Assembly (NCBI RefSeq): GCF_000723465.1
Contig: NZ_HF545616.1
Span: forward strand, 1,736,001-1,800,000
DNA length: 64,000 nucleotides
Direction: 5' to 3'
Source of the DNA: Ruminococcus bicirculans (ex Wegman et al. 2014)
GTDB lineage: Bacteria > Bacillota > Clostridia > Oscillospirales > Ruminococcaceae
Below, piece after piece: positions 38,615 through 47,587 of the stretch. The notes under the pieces are model-generated. The model was not told where the DNA came from. It saw only the letters and a program-made list of their open reading frames with translations, and did no database searches. How positions within the stretch are numbered: the stretch's first letter is position 1; the number at the start of each line of letters is the position of its first letter. The position numbers and the translations under genes are program-made.

Positions 38615-39718
38615 TTATTTTGCATAGCGAAAACTCATAGCTGAATCGAAAATATCTTCTCCCATTGAAACATACTTTAGTGGTATCACCACATTATATT
38701 GTATATATTCGCTGTCAGAAAACTCGTATATACCCTGAACGTTCACACTTTGATCCTCACCCAGAGCCGCAATAACACAGCCACGCTTGCCGCCGCCCAG
38801 GTCAATTCCACGGTAATCAAGCCAAACATTATCGTCAGATCTGATATCAGCCGACTTTGCATACATATCTAGCATATCATCAACTGTGGTCTTGTCAAGC
38901 CGCTGATAATAAGACAATGACAGATTTAACCCGTCATATTTTTCGTCCACTTTGCCGTCAATAAGATTTGCATAGACAATCTTCACATCTCTCGTGCCGT
39001 CAAAATCATCTGTAGTTATCTCATGCTTTTCCAACTTTGCGGCAGAAAATCCACCTATCTCAGGCAACTCTAAAGCGGCAGAAAAATCCGAAAGTTCTAT
39101 GGTCAAACCGTTTTCAATATCATAACGGTCTGTATCCACCGACCCTCCGTTAAACATATCATAAACATAGCTGTCTATGACCATGTAAACGCCACCCGTG
39201 GTGATATTCGCAGAAATGCCATTTTTGTCAACGAAACTTTCAAGTTTCGTGAACGTGCTATCCTCGTCAAACTGCATTATAACTGCACTGGCTTTCTGCT
39301 CGTCGCTTATTTTGTCGCTAAACTCAAAACGAATGACCCCACCCCCGAAATCAGCGTCAGTATACTTGACAGGTATACTAAGGAGCGGCTCGTCAGAATT
39401 TATCATTGCGTTTATACCATAATAATCAGAAAGCATTGCCTCTGCACCAAAATTGCCCTCTACGGTGCATTTGGCTGTATATGGTATTTCGCTAAGGTCA
39501 CAAACAAGCTCAGGGTCACGAATTATTTCCACCTGCGAACTGTCATCCGTCTGCGAACTTTCCTCCACACCGTTGGGCGCATCTGACACCGCTTCCGCAG
39601 TAGTAGTATCTTTCGTTTCTGAAACGCTATCTGCGGCTTCCTCAACAGGTCCGCAGGCGCAAAGTGACACTGACAGCAATGCCGCCAGCAATACGGCTGT
39701 TTTTCTGCTATTTTTCAT
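38615..39718 (-). CDS. Secreted lipoprotein, unknown
   Basis: A 367-residue protein. N-terminal signal MKNSRKTAVLLAALLSVSLC with lipobox-like LCAC (Cys at 22), then a Ser/Thr/Glu-rich linker (VSETKDTTTAEAVSDAPNG) and a soluble domain of about 300 residues (beta-rich). No family recognised. The lone gene is flanked by metY and the small-protein operon. Confidence 0.75.
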   Translation of the reverse strand: MKNSRKTAVLLAALLSVSLCACGPVEEAADSVSETKDTTTAEAVSDAPNGVEESSQTDDSSQVEIIRDPELVCDLSEIPYTAKCTVEGNFGAEAMLSDYYGINAMINSDEPLLSIPVKYTDADFGGGVIRFEFSDKISDEQKASAVIMQFDEDSTFTKLESFVDKNGISANITTGGVYMVIDSYVYDMFNGGSVDTDRYDIENGLTIELSDFSAALELPEIGGFSAAKLEKHEITTDDFDGTRDVKIVYANLIDGKVDEKYDGLNLSLSYYQRLDKTTVDDMLDMYAKSADIRSDDNVWLDYRGIDLGGGKRGCVIAALGEDQSVNVQGIYEFSDSEYIQYNVVIPLKYVSMGEDIFDSAMSFRYAK

Positions 39719-39753
39719 ATTAAGTTTCTCCCTATTTTTTTATTTTGTTTACC

Positions 39754-40371
39754 TTACAAGTCCTTGAAGTCCACCCTTGCCCCCGTAAGAGCGCTTTCCA
39801 TTATTATTCTTGCGCACTCTGAAAGTGACACTGCGCTTTTGCAGGTCATCATGGCTTTTTGTATGCAAAGTCCGAAAACTATGTGAAGCTCTCCCCTGCC
39901 TGCTGACTTCTGCGCTATAGGCAGAAGCGGTTGCCAAAGAAGCTTTATATAGCTTTGGACAGTTTCACCTGTGGTGCAGTTTCTTATTTTGCCAAAGCTT
40001 GCGCCCCCTGCATTTGCCGCAGTGTAGCGGAGCATTTCCCCAACGTCCGTAAAAGGCTCGTTATATTTTTTAAGCACTCCTGCGGTAAAAGACCACACTG
40101 AGTAGTTATTGCCCACAAGCTTTTCGTCAATGATATCGCCGTAGAAATACTTTCTGCCCGACTTATCAGTGAACACTGTGAAAACGTCCTCCTCTTGAAC
40201 TCCCTCTGTCATGAAAAGCTTTCTCACGTCCTGCTGACAGGAATAGCCTGCAAGAGAACCTATACAGCACAAAAGGGATTGCGGGTGGACATAGCCCTCG
40301 GGGCTTCTCATGGCTCTGAGAAGTCTGTCGAATATTTCAAAGGCACTGCTTTTATATTGTTCAAGTTCCAT
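39754..40371 (-). CDS. Hypothetical protein in GNAT-DUF2085 operon
   Basis: A 205-residue protein (MELEQYKSSAFEIFDRLLRAMRSPEGYVHPQSLLCCIGSLAGYSCQQDV). Beta/alpha composition, several Cys. The start is ambiguous: a GTG 9 bases earlier overlaps the GNAT stop (GTGA), while the ATG used here has GGTGAT upstream. It ends the four-gene leftward operon. I do not recognise a function. Confidence 0.7.
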   Translation of the reverse strand: MELEQYKSSAFEIFDRLLRAMRSPEGYVHPQSLLCCIGSLAGYSCQQDVRKLFMTEGVQEEDVFTVFTDKSGRKYFYGDIIDEKLVGNNYSVWSFTAGVLKKYNEPFTDVGEMLRYTAANAGGASFGKIRNCTTGETVQSYIKLLWQPLLPIAQKSAGRGELHIVFGLCIQKAMMTCKSAVSLSECARIIMESALTGARVDFKDL

Positions 40372-40376
40372 TTTTA

Positions 40377-40895
40377 TCACCGTTTCTCACGTTTTATCGA
40401 ATATGCCAAATGCGGCATATCAACGCCGTAATAATGCTTTGTAAAGGTATATTTCACTGTCATGCCGTTTTTCTCGGCAACACGCCTTGAAGCTGTGTTG
40501 CTGTCACGAATAATGGAATACACCTCGTCTGCGCCAAGTTTATCAAAGGCAAAGTCTTTGCAGACTTTAGCCGCTTCGGTACAATAGCCTTTGTTCCAGC
40601 AGTCACGTCTGAAAAGATAGCCCACTTCCATAACGCTTTCTCTGTCGGTATGCTGAATTGTGATACCGCACTGTCCGATAAGCTCGCCGCTTTCTTTGAG
40701 TATCACAGCCCAAAGCCCGAAGCCGTAAATGCGGTATCTCACAAGCTGTTTGCAAAGCCACTCTCTCACTTCTTCATCAGAAAAAGCGTGTTCGTAGGCG
40801 TACATACACTTCTCGTCCTGCAAAATTTTGCAAAGAGCGTCAAAGTCGCCCTCGGTGAGCCTGCGCATATAAAGTCTATCTGTTTCGATTATCAT
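40377..40895 (-). CDS. GNAT-family N-acetyltransferase (RimJ/RimL-like)
   Basis: A 172-residue protein with the typical opening IIETDRLYMRRLTEGDFDAL, the QCGITI strand, and the acetyl-CoA segment around VGYLFRRDCWNKGYCTEAAKVCKDFAFDKLGADEVYSIIRDSNTASRRVAEKNGM. Substrate unknown; family members act on ribosomal protein N-termini or small molecules. Overlaps the DUF2085 gene by ATGA. Confidence 0.88.
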   Translation of the reverse strand: MIIETDRLYMRRLTEGDFDALCKILQDEKCMYAYEHAFSDEEVREWLCKQLVRYRIYGFGLWAVILKESGELIGQCGITIQHTDRESVMEVGYLFRRDCWNKGYCTEAAKVCKDFAFDKLGADEVYSIIRDSNTASRRVAEKNGMTVKYTFTKHYYGVDMPHLAYSIKREKR

Positions 40896-41272
40896 GTTTT
40901 CGCTCCCCTTTTTATCTTTTTTATCACAAATCTGATGATACCAACATATGCAACCGCAAGCCCAAATCCTCCAAGCAGACCTGTTATGAGCCGACGTTTA
41001 TTAGTGGACTTTTTCACCCCTGTATACTGCAAGAGCCAATCAAGCATTGTAGTTTCACAGCACAAAACCGCTGTCAGGGCGGATATATTTTTCTTTACGG
41101 CTAGCGGAAAGCCTATAAGCTGTCCTGCAAGCACGCCCGTACATCTTGCGCACACAGGAAACTGCCAGCCGTGGAAAAAGAAGCTTCTGTCGGGGCGTTG
41201 GTGACAGCCTGCCGACGCACCAAGCTTCATAAGATAAAGCCACAGCGCATATGGGTCTTTTCTCGTTCTCAT
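40892..41272 (-). CDS. DUF2085-family membrane protein
   Basis: A 126-residue membrane protein with the DUF2085 signature: GCHQRPDRSFFFHGWQFPVCARCTGVLAGQLIG, two or three hydrophobic segments, then TTMLDWLLQYTGVKKSTNKRRLITGLLGGFGLAVAYV. Function unknown in general. Overlaps neighbours by ATGA on both sides. Confidence 0.85.
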   Translation of the reverse strand: MRTRKDPYALWLYLMKLGASAGCHQRPDRSFFFHGWQFPVCARCTGVLAGQLIGFPLAVKKNISALTAVLCCETTMLDWLLQYTGVKKSTNKRRLITGLLGGFGLAVAYVGIIRFVIKKIKRGAKT

Positions 41273-41499
41273 GCCCTGAACTTATAGTCGCAATCGGGGC
41301 ATACCCAATAGGAACGTGTTTTTGACTTGCTTTCCATGCCGCAAAGTCCGCAGATAAGCCCTGGCAGTCCGAACAGTATATAGCCGCAGCAGCCTTTTCC
41401 AAAGCCATATTTGCCGCTTCTGTAGTCTGTTTCGCTTATAAGCTGACAGTTCCTGCCGCCACATTTTGGACAGCGTTTGCCTGTACAAAAATCTGCCAT
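41269..41499 (-). CDS. Small zinc-ribbon protein
   Basis: A 76-residue protein with CPKCGGRNC at the N-terminus and CPDCDYKF at the C-terminus, separated by a Gly/Cys-rich hydrophobic part (GKYGFGKGCCGYILFGLPGLICGLCG) that could insert in or touch the membrane. First gene of the four-gene operon; it overlaps the DUF2085 start. Confidence 0.75.
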   Translation of the reverse strand: MADFCTGKRCPKCGGRNCQLISETDYRSGKYGFGKGCCGYILFGLPGLICGLCGMESKSKTRSYWVCPDCDYKFRA

Positions 41500-41535
41500 G
41501 GTGTTTTCCGCCTTTCTTTTGTGTGGTGTTTATCA

Positions 41536-41595
41536 GATAAAATTCAGGGGCTTGACGATCTGAAAAGACCTATCAGCCCGCTGAAAAATTTTATC
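41536..41595 (-). terminator. Long hairpin after purB (terminator-like)
   Basis: GATAAAATTCAG (41536-41547) pairs imperfectly with CTGAAAAATTTTATC (41581-41595) with GGGCT/AGCCC continuing the stem inward. It lies immediately downstream of the purB stop on the minus strand. No clean T-run, so terminator status is tentative. Confidence 0.45.
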
Positions 41596-41603
41596 CTTTG
41601 ATA

Positions 41604-43040
41604 TTATACGTTTATTTCTGCAACATCGTCAGACACGCCGTTTGCTTCGACAACAGGCTTTACGCAATTTTCGATAAACTCGTCCACCTGCTGTGGGCAT
41701 CTGCCGATAAAGTTTTCAGGCTTCATTATCTTATCCATTTCTTCCTTTGTTATCATGAACATAGGGTCGTTAAGGATAAGCTCGCAGAGGTTATTATCAA
41801 GTCCCTCTTTCTTAACTCTTGCGCCTGCTACCATTGAATATTCTCTTATTCTTTCGTGGAGCTCCTGTCTGTTTCCGCCCTTTTCTACAGCGTCCATCAT
41901 AATGTTCTCGGTAGCCATGAAAGGAAGCTCTGCCATAACTCTTCTTCTGATGATCTTGTCATATACTACCAAGCCGTTGTCAGGATCTGTAACATTGAGC
42001 ATGATATTGAGTATAGCGTCAACACCAAGGAAAGCTTCGGCAACGGAAATTCTTTTGTTTGCAGAGTCGTCGAGAGTTCTCTCAAACCACTGTGTACCTG
42101 TTGTGAATGCAGGGTTGAGAACGTCGCAGATAACGTATCTGGCAAGTGATGTTATTCTCTCATCTCTCATTGGATTTCTCTTATATGCCATAGCGGAAGA
42201 GCCTATCTGATTTTTCTCGAACGGCTCTTCGATCTCCTTGAATGACTGCAAAATTCTTATGTCGTTTGAGAACTTCATAGCAGACTGAGCGATACCAGCG
42301 AGAACTGAGCATACCTGATAATCCATTTTTCTTGAATAGGTCTGACCTGAAACAGGAACAACAGCGTCAAAGCCCATTTCCTCGGCTATCATTTTTTCAA
42401 GCTCTTTTACCTTATCAGTATCACCATGGAAAAGCTCCATAAATGAAGCCTGAGTGCCTGTAGTTCCCTTTGAGCCGAGGAGCTTGAGGTTAGCAAGTCT
42501 GAAATCCAGATCTTCAAGATCCATAAGAAGCTCGTTGCACCAAAGAGTAGCTCTTTTGCCCACTGTTGTGAGCTGTGCAGGCTGGAGGTGAGTATAAGCA
42601 AGGCAAGGCATAGCCTTATACTTATCGGCAAACTTTGCAAGCTGGTCGATAACCTTGACAAGCTTTCTCTTTACGACCTTAAGTGCATCTCTCATGATGA
42701 TAACGTCTGTGTTATCGCCTACATAGCATGAAGTTGCGCCAAGGTGAATGATACCTGCTGCCTTTGGACAAACAAGGCCATAAGCATAAACGTGTGACAT
42801 AACGTCATGACGAACAAGCTTTTCACGCTCAGCGGCAGCGGCATAATCTATATTATCAATGTTAGCTTCAAGCTCGTCTACCTGCTCCTGAGTAACATTA
42901 AGACCGAGCTTCATTTCAGCACGGGCAAGGGCTACCCACAGCTTTCTCCAAGTAGTAAACTTCTTGTCAGCAGAGAAAATAAACTGCATTTCCTTGCTTG
43001 CATATCTGGTACAAAACGGGCTTTCATAAGAATTTGTCAT
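41604..43040 (-). CDS. purB: Adenylosuccinate lyase
   Basis: A 478-residue fumarase/aspartase-superfamily enzyme. Substrate motifs are TSCYVGDNTD, THLQPAQ (His151), and the signature GSSAMAYKRNPMRDERI at 280-296. It catalyses two steps of purine synthesis: SAICAR to AICAR and adenylosuccinate to AMP. It stands alone here, divergent from the O-antigen-ligase gene. Confidence 0.95.
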   Translation of the reverse strand: MTNSYESPFCTRYASKEMQFIFSADKKFTTWRKLWVALARAEMKLGLNVTQEQVDELEANIDNIDYAAAAEREKLVRHDVMSHVYAYGLVCPKAAGIIHLGATSCYVGDNTDVIIMRDALKVVKRKLVKVIDQLAKFADKYKAMPCLAYTHLQPAQLTTVGKRATLWCNELLMDLEDLDFRLANLKLLGSKGTTGTQASFMELFHGDTDKVKELEKMIAEEMGFDAVVPVSGQTYSRKMDYQVCSVLAGIAQSAMKFSNDIRILQSFKEIEEPFEKNQIGSSAMAYKRNPMRDERITSLARYVICDVLNPAFTTGTQWFERTLDDSANKRISVAEAFLGVDAILNIMLNVTDPDNGLVVYDKIIRRRVMAELPFMATENIMMDAVEKGGNRQELHERIREYSMVAGARVKKEGLDNNLCELILNDPMFMITKEEMDKIMKPENFIGRCPQQVDEFIENCVKPVVEANGVSDDVAEINV

Positions 43041-43085
43041 TGTTCTTCGACCTCTTTCGTAATATTATATAATGTATACACACTT

Positions 43086-43114
43086 ATTATAGCATATTTT
43101 TTGCGAGTTTACAA
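43086..43114 (-). promoter_or_regulatory. purB promoter
   Basis: On the minus strand TTGTAA (43114-43109), 17-base spacer, TATAAT (43091-43086), about 45 bases before the purB ATG. Confidence 0.75.
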
Positions 43115-43171
43115 TAGGTTTAAGGAGAAATGTTTACATATCAGGCTTCAAAGGTTCTGCAATTGAAATTC

Positions 43172-43200
43172 TTGACATTTGTTAATACACGTGATATAAT
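43172..43200 (+). promoter_or_regulatory. Promoter for the O-antigen-ligase-type gene
   Basis: TTGACA (43172-43177), 17-base spacer, TATAAT (43195-43200); matches consensus. Confidence 0.82.
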
Positions 43201-43271
43201 ATATCTACATTTTGTTAAGGCAGCCCGCATAAATGCCGTGTGGTGTCGCTTTGAGTAAAAGAGGGTATAAT

Positions 43272-44669
43272 ATGAAAAGAAACATAAAAGAAAAGGCTAT
43301 TCACTACTCAAAAATAATAGCCACTGAAAAAAACTTCACTTTATTTATAATACTCACATTGGTACTGATACCTTTAGGTGAGATCGCAACGCTAGTTCAC
43401 AACGAGTATTTTGTGTCACAGCCTGTTATCGTTGACTTTGCAGGCTGGGTGGGCAGTATAATGGCAGTGGCATATTTTATCACAAACCGAAAAAAGTATT
43501 ATCCGTCTGACTTCTTTCTTTTCACATTGTTTATGTTTGCCGTAATATCAAGCGCATTTTCGCATGACAGAAATCAGACTCTTTTCGGTTTCTATTATGA
43601 CGAATGGTTTATACATTATATGGCATATTTCGCCTTGATGTTTGCAGCAACAAATGTCAAAAAACTTAAATACAAAGAATATATCCTTGCTGCATTTGTT
43701 ACTGTGACAACTATAAATATAGTACCTAGCGTGTTAGAATCTGTTGGAGCATGGCCATATTATGCGTACTTTGATGCAGAATCTCATGAAGAAAACAAAT
43801 GGGTGTACGGACTTACCCAAAACTCAAACTTCTATGCGGGAATAAGCACAGTTTTCACTGCTTGCTGCACAATGTTGTTCTTATTTGCCAAGAGCAAAAA
43901 GACGTGCATTATACTATTTGTAGCAGACCTCCTATGCTTTTACTGTTCCATATCAACAGGCACAAGAATATCGTTGGTAGGCAACATTTGCTTTATGATA
44001 TTTGCTGTGATACTTATATTTCTTCTGCACAGAAAAGAGAAGTCAAAATCGGATTTGAAATGTCATTTGAAGCGTTACGGACTTGTTTTGGCGGCATTTG
44101 GCGTGATATTCTTTATTCTTGTTAAATTTTTTGGAAGACTTAATGGCGACCTTGAAACTACCATAGGCGAATTTGAGAATATGGGTTCTCTTTCTGCATT
44201 TGATTCATTCGGCAGTTGGCGTGGCTATATTTGGCGTATCGGGCTTGAATCTGTGCCTGATTTCTGGCTGACAGGTATCGGACTTGACAATTATCGTGAC
44301 GCATTTGAATACAGGGCAGATTTTTCTACGCTTCCTTGGTCACAGGGCAAAGGACACAATGAATACATACACATACTTGTTACCGAGGGCGTTTTTGCCT
44401 TAGTAAATTACCTTGCGCTTCTGTTTTATGCGTTCTTCACAGGAATGAAGAGCGCGCTCAAAAGCATAAACAAAGATCGTGCGAACGCTGTTGTGACCTG
44501 CATTTTTTTGACAATGTTCATTGCCTACACTTCACAGGCTTGCTTCAATAGCAGTGTTGTAAACACTGCGCCTTATTTCTGGGTAGTTCTTGGAATGGTA
44601 ATGACAAAAAATCATCAGAGACCATTTGGATACAGAAAAAAGCTTAAGCAAAGGCAAAGCAAAAGTTAA
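43272..44669 (+). CDS. O-antigen ligase/polymerase-type membrane protein (Wzy_C-like)
   Basis: A 465-residue protein with 10 or more hydrophobic segments and a large loop in the second half. The loop contains SFGSWRGYIWRIGLESVPDFWLTGIGLDNYR and GKGHNEYIHILVTEGVFALVNYLALL, the pattern of the Wzy_C/O-antigen ligase family. Such enzymes join polysaccharide or teichoic-type glycans at the membrane. The ATG at 43272 has GAGGGTATAAT upstream; an earlier in-frame ATG lacks a ribosome binding site. No other glycan genes are adjacent. Confidence 0.85.
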   Translation: MKRNIKEKAIHYSKIIATEKNFTLFIILTLVLIPLGEIATLVHNEYFVSQPVIVDFAGWVGSIMAVAYFITNRKKYYPSDFFLFTLFMFAVISSAFSHDRNQTLFGFYYDEWFIHYMAYFALMFAATNVKKLKYKEYILAAFVTVTTINIVPSVLESVGAWPYYAYFDAESHEENKWVYGLTQNSNFYAGISTVFTACCTMLFLFAKSKKTCIILFVADLLCFYCSISTGTRISLVGNICFMIFAVILIFLLHRKEKSKSDLKCHLKRYGLVLAAFGVIFFILVKFFGRLNGDLETTIGEFENMGSLSAFDSFGSWRGYIWRIGLESVPDFWLTGIGLDNYRDAFEYRADFSTLPWSQGKGHNEYIHILVTEGVFALVNYLALLFYAFFTGMKSALKSINKDRANAVVTCIFLTMFIAYTSQACFNSSVVNTAPYFWVVLGMVMTKNHQRPFGYRKKLKQRQSKS

Positions 44670-44705
44670 ATTTCTGTAAATTTTTAAGCAGAAACAGAGC
44701 TGTGC

Positions 44706-44734
44706 TTGACTTTTGGGGGCGGATATGTTATGAT
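44706..44734 (+). promoter_or_regulatory. Promoter of the rplU-prp-rpmA operon
   Basis: TTGACT (44706-44711), 17-base spacer, TATGAT (44729-44734), followed by the L21 leader. Confidence 0.75.
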
Positions 44735-44805
44735 ATTAAAGCCGCATATTCACGGTCATAAGTGTTTGTATTTGCAGACCACCGTGCGTAGCGAGTTTAT
44801 TTAAA
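44735..44805 (+). ncRNA. L21 ribosomal protein leader
   Basis: Between the promoter and rplU. Contains GCCGCATATT, ACGGTCATAAGTG, GCAGACCACCGTGCG and TAGCGAGTTTA, blocks I recall from the Firmicutes L21 leader, with CGGT...ACCG pairing. Known or proposed autoregulation of L21 synthesis by the ribosomal protein. Confidence 0.75.
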
Positions 44806-44821
44806 GGTAGGTGCATTCGTA

Positions 44822-45133
44822 ATGTACGCAGTAATTGAAACAGGCGGAAAGCAGTATCAGGTTAAGCCTGGTGATGAGGTTTTCGTAGAAAAGCTGGACG
44901 TAAACGCTGAGGACGCTGTTACTTTCGATAAGGTAATGGTAGTTGGCGCTGACGACGGTATCAAGGTTGGCGCTCCATATGTTGACGGCGCTTCCGTAAC
45001 AGCTAAGGTCATCAAGAACGGCAAGTCCAAGAAGGTGACTGTATTCACTTACAAGCCAAAGAAGGGCGAAAAGACCAAGATCGGTCACAGACAGCCTTAC
45101 ACTAAGGTTATGATCGAAGCTATCAACGCATAA
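44822..45133 (+). CDS. rplU: 50S ribosomal protein L21
   Basis: A 103-residue protein: [52 protein letters not shown], and the C-terminal [25 protein letters not shown] signature. It overlaps prp (TAATG). Confidence 0.98.
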   Translation: MYAVIETGGKQYQVKPGDEVFVEKLDVNAEDAVTFDKVMVVGADDGIKVGAPYVDGASVTAKVIKNGKSKKVTVFTYKPKKGEKTKIGHRQPYTKVMIEAINA

Positions 45134-45453
45134 TGATCTGTGCTGATTTTTTCAGAAATGAGCATGACAGGCTTGTGGGATTTCGTATAACGGGTCACGC
45201 AGGTTACGCAGATTATGGCGAGGACGTATGCTGTGCAAGTGTATCGTCTGCTGTAATGTTGACGGCTAACACTGTCACTGAGGCTTTTAAGATAAAGGCT
45301 GATGTTGCAGTGGAAGAAAACGAAATAATATTAAGGCTTGAAAATGACAGCTCAGAGGAGGGGGACAAGCTAATTTTAGGGCTTCTCACTCATTTATATT
45401 TTCTAGCTGAGGAATTTTCAGGCAGGATCAAAGTCACGGTCAGAGATAACTGA
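45133..45453 (+). CDS. prp: Ribosomal-processing cysteine protease Prp
   Basis: A 106-residue protein with GHAGYADYGEDVCCASVSSAVML; His22 and Cys33/34 are the catalytic pair of the Prp family. In Firmicutes Prp removes the N-terminal extension of L27. It is placed between rplU and rpmA, the universal order in this phylum. Confidence 0.95.
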   Translation: MICADFFRNEHDRLVGFRITGHAGYADYGEDVCCASVSSAVMLTANTVTEAFKIKADVAVEENEIILRLENDSSEEGDKLILGLLTHLYFLAEEFSGRIKVTVRDN

Positions 45454-45488
45454 TCGGACGGATTACATTTTATGGAGGTGTAATTTAG

Positions 45489-45770
45489 ATGATTAAGATT
45501 TCAATGCAGTTTTTCGCTCATAAAAAGGGAATGGGTTCTACAAAGAACGGACGTGATTCTGAGTCAAAGAGACTTGGCGTAAAGAGAGCTGACGGTCAGT
45601 TCGTACTGGCTGGTAACATCCTCGTTCGTCAGAGAGGTACTCACATTCACCCAGGCGAGAACGTTAAGAAGGGTTCTGACGATACTCTGTTCGCAACAAG
45701 CGATGGTGTTGTAAGATTTGAAAGACTCGGTAGAGACCGCAAGAAGGTTTCGGTTTATCCCAAGGCTTAA
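45489..45770 (+). CDS. rpmA: 50S ribosomal protein L27 with N-terminal cleavable extension
   Basis: A 93-residue protein. [20 protein letters not shown] shows the short extension ending FFA followed by HKKG, the Prp cleavage context; the mature body ([35 protein letters not shown]) is standard L27. It presumably must be cut by the preceding Prp before it can function. Confidence 0.98.
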   Translation: MIKISMQFFAHKKGMGSTKNGRDSESKRLGVKRADGQFVLAGNILVRQRGTHIHPGENVKKGSDDTLFATSDGVVRFERLGRDRKKVSVYPKA

Positions 45771-45783
45771 TTTTGTAACATAT

Positions 45784-45812
45784 GACCCTGAGCCTTAGGC
45801 TTGGGGTCTTTT
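45784..45812 (+). terminator. Terminator or attenuator between rpmA and obgE
   Basis: GACCCTGAGCC, loop TTA, GGCTTGGGGTC with two imperfect central pairs, then TTTT. Obg probably has a separate promoter or read-through expression. Confidence 0.65.
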
Positions 45813-45867
45813 GTTGGTTAATGACAACTTAATTTACGCATAATATCATTTATAAGGAGGTTTGATC

Positions 45868-47145
45868 ATGTTTGTCGATCAGGCGAAGATCTATATAAAA
45901 GCCGGTGACGGCGGCGACGGTGCAGTTTCATTCCACCGTGAGAAATACGTTGCGGCAGGCGGTCCGGACGGCGGTGACGGCGGTAAGGGCGGAGATATTG
46001 TTTTCGTTGTTGACGACAATATCTCAAACCTTATAGATTTCAGATATAAGAGAAAATATGTTGCCGAAAAGGGACAGAACGGCGGCGGCAAAAACTGCTC
46101 AGGCAGGAATGCTCCAGACCTTGTGGTGAAAGTTCCTAGAGGCACTGTTGTTAAAGAAATAAAGAGCGGCAGGATACTTGCCGACCTTTCTACCGATGAG
46201 CCTGCTGTTATCGCTCACGGAGGCAAGGGTGGGCGTGGAAACGCTCATTTTGCCACTTCCACAAGGCAGATACCGAAGTTTGCAAAGCCGGGTTTCCGTG
46301 GTGACGAATATGAGGTAATGCTTGAACTCAAGCTTATTGCAGACGTAGGACTTGTGGGCTTCCCGAACGTTGGTAAATCCACACTTATCTCTGTTGTATC
46401 AGCGGCAAAGCCAAAGATAGCCAACTATCACTTCACTACCCTGACGCCTGTGCTTGGCGTTGTTAAGATAGAAGAGGGAAAATCTTTTGTTATGGCAGAT
46501 ATCCCAGGTCTTATCGAGGGTGCGAGCGAGGGCGTCGGTCTTGGTCACGAATTTCTCAGACACGTTGAGAGGTGCAGACTTATCGTTCACGTTATCGACG
46601 TTTCAGGCAGCGAGGGCAGAGATCCTATCGAGGATTTCAAGGCGATAAATCACGAGCTTGAAAACTTCTCAATGGAGCTTGCGGAAGCTCCGCAGATAGT
46701 TGCCGCAAACAAGAGCGATATGGCTACCCCTGAGCAGGTGGAAAGACTGAGAAACTATGTTGAGGATCAGGGACTTCTGTTCTATGAGATCTCTGCCGCT
46801 ACCACAAAGGGTACAAAAGAGCTTATGTATGGCGTATGGGAGCGACTTTCTGTTCTGCCGCCTGTTAAGCAGTTTGAAGCTCAGCCGCTCACGCAGGAGG
46901 AGATTGACGATAAGCTCATCTCAAAGAAAGACTTCCGTGTTACTGTGGAGGACGGCGTTTATTTCGTGGAAGCAGATTGGCTTCTTGACATACTCAGGAC
47001 GGCTAATATGGACGACTACTCTTCCCTCCAGTATTTCCAGAACGTACTCAGGACCAGCGGCATAATCGACAAGCTGGAAGAAATGGGTATCGAAGAGGGC
47101 GACACTGTTTCTATATTCGACTTTGAGTTTGAATATCTCAGATAG
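45868..47145 (+). CDS. obgE: Obg-family GTPase
   Basis: A 425-residue protein from the ATG at 45868 (AAGGAGG 7 bases upstream). N-terminal glycine-rich Obg fold (MFVDQAKIYIKAGDGGDGAVSFHREKYV, GPDGGDGGKGGD), G domain with GFPNVGKST (G1), FTTLTP (G2), DIPGL (G3), NKSD (G4), and a C-terminal OCT domain. Obg acts in 50S assembly and stress signalling. Confidence 0.97.
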   Translation: MFVDQAKIYIKAGDGGDGAVSFHREKYVAAGGPDGGDGGKGGDIVFVVDDNISNLIDFRYKRKYVAEKGQNGGGKNCSGRNAPDLVVKVPRGTVVKEIKSGRILADLSTDEPAVIAHGGKGGRGNAHFATSTRQIPKFAKPGFRGDEYEVMLELKLIADVGLVGFPNVGKSTLISVVSAAKPKIANYHFTTLTPVLGVVKIEEGKSFVMADIPGLIEGASEGVGLGHEFLRHVERCRLIVHVIDVSGSEGRDPIEDFKAINHELENFSMELAEAPQIVAANKSDMATPEQVERLRNYVEDQGLLFYEISAATTKGTKELMYGVWERLSVLPPVKQFEAQPLTQEEIDDKLISKKDFRVTVEDGVYFVEADWLLDILRTANMDDYSSLQYFQNVLRTSGIIDKLEEMGIEEGDTVSIFDFEFEYLR

Positions 47146-47174
47146 GAGGGAGCGTCACGGGAAAGCTTTCTGAT

Positions 47175-47564
47175 ATGGACGCCATGCAATACTCCCCTCT
47201 GGCACTGGCTTTTATCGGGGACGGCGTTTACGAGATAAGGGTAAGAGAAAAGCTTATCCTTGAAGCTAATATGCCTGCGGACAAGCTGCACAAGCTCACT
47301 GTTGAGAGGGTGTGTGCGGAATATCAGGCAAAGGCTGTTCGCAAGTGGCTTGACGAGGAGCTGCTTAACGAACAGGAAATGGATATTTTCAAAAGGGGCA
47401 GAAATGCAAAGGGCATAAATGCTCCGAAACATTCCACTGTGGGGGAATACCGCATGGCGACAGGTTTGGAATGTCTTTTCGGTTTTTTATATCTCACGGG
47501 GCGTGAGGAACGTATAGGTGAACTGTTCGAGGCAGCATGGTCTGTGGGCAGCATCAATGAATAA
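47175..47564 (+). CDS. mrnC: Mini-ribonuclease III
   Basis: A 129-residue or longer protein of the RNase III domain only: YSPLALAFIGDGVYEIRVREKL, then NAPKHSTVGEYRMATGLECLFGFLYLTGREERI. Mini-III matures 23S rRNA ends. The catalytic acidic residues are in FIGDGVYE and TGLECLFGFLY. The ATG used lies 23 bases after the clear GGAGG; an ACG codon at 47157, spaced ideally from GGAGGG, would add six residues and bring the N-terminus to typical length. Confidence 0.9.
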   Translation: MDAMQYSPLALAFIGDGVYEIRVREKLILEANMPADKLHKLTVERVCAEYQAKAVRKWLDEELLNEQEMDIFKRGRNAKGINAPKHSTVGEYRMATGLECLFGFLYLTGREERIGELFEAAWSVGSINE

Positions 47565-47587
47565 TATTACATCAAGGAGTGAATCAA

